64,000 nucleotides of DNA, taken from an uncultured Pelagibacteraceae bacterium (lineage in GTDB: Bacteria > Pseudomonadota > Alphaproteobacteria > Pelagibacterales > Pelagibacteraceae). The notes under the pieces were generated by a model, which was not told the DNA's origin, searched no databases, and saw only the letters and a program-made list of their open reading frames with translations. How positions within the stretch are numbered: position 1 is the stretch's first letter; each line of letters starts with the position of its first letter. Positions 60,108 to 64,000 of the stretch are shown here, piece after piece. The position numbers and the translations under genes are program-made. The stretch is from positions 1 to 64,000 of the forward strand of contig CACPPD010000003.1 of assembly GCA_902635865.1 (NCBI GenBank), given 5' to 3'.

Positions 60108-62977
60108 TGTTACATAATTCACAAAAAGATTTTATTAGAAGACACATAGGTCCATCAGAAAAGGACCAAGAAAAAATGCTTAAAAACCTTAACTTTAAGT
60201 CATTAGATGAGTTTATTAATAGCACAATACCAGAAAAAATTCAGTTTAAAGGTGAATTAAATATTGGTGAACCGAATTCAGAATATGAAGCTTTAAGAAA
60301 ATTAAAGGCAATTTCAAAAAAAAATAAAATTTACTCAAATTTTATAGGCATGGGTTATTATGGAACCTACACACCATATGTAATTTTAAGAAATATATTA
60401 GAAAATCCTGGATGGTATACATCATATACACCTTATCAGCCTGAAGTAGCACAAGGTAGATTAGAGATGCTGTTAAACTTTCAACAAATGATTGTTGATT
60501 TTACTGGAATGGATATAGCAAACGCGTCTTTACTTGACGAAGGAACAGCAGCTGCCGAAGCCATGGGTTTAAGTCACAGACTTAATAAAAGTGATAGTAA
60601 TTTAGTTTTTGTTTCAGAGAATTGTCATCCACAAACAATTGATGTTATCCAAACTAGAGCAGAGCCAATGGGTCTTAAAGTCCTTATCGGAGATGAGGAT
60701 AAAGTTCTAGAACAGTTAAAAGAAGATATTGTTTGTGGTGTTTTACAATATCCAGGAACTTTAGGAGATATTAAAGACCCTAGTGAGTCCATTAGTAAAA
60801 TTCATAAAAAAAATGGAAAGGCAATTTTAGTTTGTGATCTCCTTGCGCTTTCTATGCTAAAAACACCTAGAGAGCTTGGAGCAGATATTGCAGTGGGAAG
60901 CTCCCAAAGATTTGGTATTCCAATGGGTTATGGAGGACCACATGCAGCTTTTTTTGCAACAAAAGATGAATACAAACGATCTATGCCTGGTAGAATTGTT
61001 GGTGTTTCGGTGGATAGACATGGAAACAAAGCTTATAGATTATCATTACAAACTAGAGAGCAACACATTAGAAGAGACAAAGCTACAAGTAATATATGTA
61101 CCGCTCAAGCTTTACTAGCGATCGTTTCAGCAGCATATGCCATTTATCACGGTCCAGATGGAATTAAAAGTATATCTGAAAGGGTATCTCAATTAGCAAA
61201 AAATTTTGCTGATAAAATAAAACAATCTGGATATGAATTATACTCAGATTATTTTTTTGATACTGTAACTATTATTACCAAAGAAAAGACTGATCAAATA
61301 TTTAAAAACGCTTTAGACCAAAAAGTTAACATAAGAAAAGTTAATTCAGAAATGCTTTCTGTTTCTTTTGACGAAAGAAAAAATGTTTACAGAGTGAATC
61401 AACTATTAAAAATTTTTAATGCAGCGGAGTCTATTAAAAAAGAGGATCCTACTGTTGCTTTACCAAATTTACCAAAAAATTTATTAAGAACTTCAAAATA
61501 TTTAGAACACCCTGTTTTTAATTCATATCACTCAGAGACAGAGATGCTTAGATATCTTAAAAAATTAGAGGATAAGGATATAGCTCTTAATAGAACAATG
61601 ATCGCTCTGGGTTCATGTACTATGAAATTAAATGCTACTGCAGAAATGATACCTATTTCTTGGAGAGAATTGGCAGAACCTCATCCATTTGTACCTGTCG
61701 AACAGATGGAGGGATATAGAGAGATGTTCACAGATCTTAAAAATTGGTTAAGATCTATCACTGGTTTTTCTGGTGTTTCACTTCAACCAAATGCAGGAGC
61801 CCAAGGTGAGTACGCTGGATTAATGGTAATAAGAAAATATCATTTAGATAGAGGAGATGAAAATAGAAACATATGTTTAATACCAAGCTCAGCACATGGA
61901 ACCAATCCTGCTAGCGCACAAATGGTAGGAATGAAAGTTGTCGTTGTTGATTGTGACAAAGAAGGAAATGTTGATTTTGAGGATTTAAAGAAAAAAGCAG
62001 AAATGCATTCTGAAAATCTTGGAGCATTAATGGTCACTTATCCGTCTACTCACGGAGTATTTGAGGAAAAAATTAAAGATATATGCGAAATAATTCATCA
62101 ACATGGTGGTCAAGTTTATATGGATGGAGCAAACTTAAATGCACTTGTTGGTGTAGCAAAACCAGGAAATTTTGGTCCTGATGTTTGTCATATAAACTTG
62201 CATAAAACATTTTGTATTCCGCATGGTGGAGGAGGACCTGGAATGGGACCTATCGCATGTAAAAGACATCTACAAGTTTATCTCCCTAATCATCCGGTTG
62301 TAAAAGATTGTGGACCAGCAAGTGGAATAGGTGCCGTTTCAGCAGCTCCATGGGGAAGCTCAAGTATTTTATCTATTTCTTGGATGTATATTAAGATGAT
62401 GGGATCAGAGGGTGTAAAACTTGCAACACAAATTGCAATCCTAAATGCAAATTACATTGCATACAGATTAAAAGACCATTATCCAATTCTTTACAAGGGT
62501 TCAAATGGTAATGTAGCACACGAATGTATTATTGATATTAGATCTATTAAAAGTGACACAGGTATTTCAGAAGAGGATATAGCTAAAAGATTAATAGATT
62601 ATGGATTTCATGCACCAACAATGTCATGGCCAGTTGCCGGAACAATGATGATTGAACCAACAGAAAGTGAGAGTTTATCTGAACTAGATAGATTTTGTAA
62701 TACTTTGATTAGCATTAAAAAAGAAATAGATATGGTCAAGTCAGGCAAGTTTGACAAAGTTGACAACCCTATAAAAAATGCACCTCATACTGATATAGAA
62801 TTAGCTTCAGATGAATGGAATCATAAATATTCAAGAGAGCAAGCTGCATATCCAGCAAAATTCTTAAAAGCAAATAAATTTTGGCCTCCGGTTGCAAGAG
62901 TTGATAACGTATATGGAGATAAAAATATTTTTTGTACTTGTCCAAGCATGGACGAGTTTAAAGAAGATGCAGCATAG
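60107..62977 (+). CDS. gcvP: Glycine dehydrogenase P protein, single chain
   Basis: RRHIGPSEKDQEKML, LLDEGTAAAEAM, HINLHKTFCIPHGGGGPGMGP. Confidence 0.98.
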   Translation: MLHNSQKDFIRRHIGPSEKDQEKMLKNLNFKSLDEFINSTIPEKIQFKGELNIGEPNSEYEALRKLKAISKKNKIYSNFIGMGYYGTYTPYVILRNILENPGWYTSYTPYQPEVAQGRLEMLLNFQQMIVDFTGMDIANASLLDEGTAAAEAMGLSHRLNKSDSNLVFVSENCHPQTIDVIQTRAEPMGLKVLIGDEDKVLEQLKEDIVCGVLQYPGTLGDIKDPSESISKIHKKNGKAILVCDLLALSMLKTPRELGADIAVGSSQRFGIPMGYGGPHAAFFATKDEYKRSMPGRIVGVSVDRHGNKAYRLSLQTREQHIRRDKATSNICTAQALLAIVSAAYAIYHGPDGIKSISERVSQLAKNFADKIKQSGYELYSDYFFDTVTIITKEKTDQIFKNALDQKVNIRKVNSEMLSVSFDERKNVYRVNQLLKIFNAAESIKKEDPTVALPNLPKNLLRTSKYLEHPVFNSYHSETEMLRYLKKLEDKDIALNRTMIALGSCTMKLNATAEMIPISWRELAEPHPFVPVEQMEGYREMFTDLKNWLRSITGFSGVSLQPNAGAQGEYAGLMVIRKYHLDRGDENRNICLIPSSAHGTNPASAQMVGMKVVVVDCDKEGNVDFEDLKKKAEMHSENLGALMVTYPSTHGVFEEKIKDICEIIHQHGGQVYMDGANLNALVGVAKPGNFGPDVCHINLHKTFCIPHGGGGPGMGPIACKRHLQVYLPNHPVVKDCGPASGIGAVSAAPWGSSSILSISWMYIKMMGSEGVKLATQIAILNANYIAYRLKDHYPILYKGSNGNVAHECIIDIRSIKSDTGISEEDIAKRLIDYGFHAPTMSWPVAGTMMIEPTESESLSELDRFCNTLISIKKEIDMVKSGKFDKVDNPIKNAPHTDIELASDEWNHKYSREQAAYPAKFLKANKFWPPVARVDNVYGDKNIFCTCPSMDEFKEDAA

Positions 62978-62983
62978 TAATTA

Positions 62984-64000
62984 ATGAAAATTGCTGTTGT
63001 TGGCTCAGGTATTTCTGGATTAAGTTCTGCTTATTATTTATCTAAAAAACACCACGTAGATCTTTTTGAGAGAGAGGATCATTTTGGTGGACACTCACAT
63101 ACAATAGATTTGTTTTTTGATGAAAAAAAAGTTTCAATAGATATTGGTTTTATTGTTTTTAATTTTCAAACTTATCCAAATTTAACTAATTTTTTTAAGG
63201 AAAATGATATTCAAATTGAAAAAAGTAACATGTCTTTTTCAGTTTCAGTAGATAATACTAAATTTGAATATTGTGGAAAAGGTTTGAGTGGAATTTTCTG
63301 CAATAAATCAAATCTATTCAACATTGATTTCTTAAAAATGTTTTTTGATATAATTAAATTTTATAAAAAAAGTGATCAAGCAACTATATCCAATGACAAA
63401 ATTACCTTAGGTGAATATTTAAAAGTTAATAAATTATCCAAAACATTTGTTGATTATCATATAATACCAATGGTATCTGCAATTTGGTCTATGCCCCCTT
63501 ATGAAGCAAGCAAAATGCCAATTAGTTTTTTTCTTAGATTTTTCCAAAATCATGGTTTGTTTAAATTGAAAAATAGACCACAGTGGTACACAGTAACCAA
63601 TAGAAGCAGAACCTATGTTAGTAAAATAATTTCACAATTAAGTGGGGAACATTATAAAAATTATAAAGTCACAAAAATTAAAAGAAAAATGTCAGGACTA
63701 GATTTATATTACGGTGGAGAAAGTGAATTTTTTGATTATGACAAGGTTATTTTGGCAACACATGCTGATGAAGCCTTAGAGATAATTGAAAATCCAACTG
63801 AGGATGAGAAAAATATTCTTTCGAATTTTAGCTACAAAGAAAATATAGCTTACATACATACAGATCAGCGGGCCATGCCGAAAAATAAAAAAGCTTGGTC
63901 TTCTTGGAATTCATCAATAGATGACAAAAATTTAGAGAAAAATTCAATAACCTACTGGTTAAATTTATTGCAAAATTTAAAGTGTGATGAAAATATTTTC
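62984..64000 (+). CDS. FAD-dependent amine-oxidase-like oxidoreductase, truncated by window end
   Basis: MKIAVVGSGISGLSSAYYLSKKHHVDLFEREDHFGGHSHT Rossmann FAD motif; frame appears open to window end; missing from the ORF track. Confidence 0.85.
   Translation, partial: MKIAVVGSGISGLSSAYYLSKKHHVDLFEREDHFGGHSHTIDLFFDEKKVSIDIGFIVFNFQTYPNLTNFFKENDIQIEKSNMSFSVSVDNTKFEYCGKGLSGIFCNKSNLFNIDFLKMFFDIIKFYKKSDQATISNDKITLGEYLKVNKLSKTFVDYHIIPMVSAIWSMPPYEASKMPISFFLRFFQNHGLFKLKNRPQWYTVTNRSRTYVSKIISQLSGEHYKNYKVTKIKRKMSGLDLYYGGESEFFDYDKVILATHADEALEIIENPTEDEKNILSNFSYKENIAYIHTDQRAMPKNKKAWSSWNSSIDDKNLEKNSITYWLNLLQNLKCDENIF

Noticed and set aside
60876-61118. 80-aa plus-strand ORF inside gcvP
   Set aside because: Alternate frame of a strongly conserved gene
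1-64000. CRISPR array, IS elements, rRNA genes
   Set aside because: No regularly spaced repeats, transposase ORFs or rRNA signatures were seen

Overview
AT-rich, very densely packed chromosomal window. It looks like a streamlined marine alphaproteobacterium of the SAR11/Pelagibacterales type, judged from proteorhodopsin, codon bias, gene content and a tandem glycine riboswitch ahead of gcvTHP. No plasmid, phage, IS or CRISPR signal was seen. Core content: lpxC, bamD, ligA, pepP, uvrD, fumC, nadC, nadA, tRNA-Leu(GAG), pyrC, prpE, dksA, glyK, tolC, recA, alaS, icd, psd, pssA, rlmE, guaB, guaA, panB, pxpABC, gcvTHP. Accessory or unusual content: (i) a proteorhodopsin with Gln at the spectral-tuning site, followed by a MocD-like di-iron oxygenase, 2Fe-2S ferredoxin, flavoprotein reductase and GST; (ii) a tightly coupled six-gene cluster of ArnT-like GT, GT2, DUF1800, Tat-secreted DUF1501, clan GH-A-like hydrolase and a DxDxDG repeat protein; (iii) a complete ureDABCEFG urease locus; (iv) umuDC with an SOS-box-like motif resembling one upstream of recA; (v) a CBS-less IMP dehydrogenase; (vi) a glycine riboswitch whose second P1 helix reaches the gcvT start codon; (vii) an FtsA-like C-terminus with odd architecture next to lpxC; (viii) two unannotated coupled mini-ORFs after dksA. 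All calls come from reading the sequence and the supplied ORF track. No database search was run.
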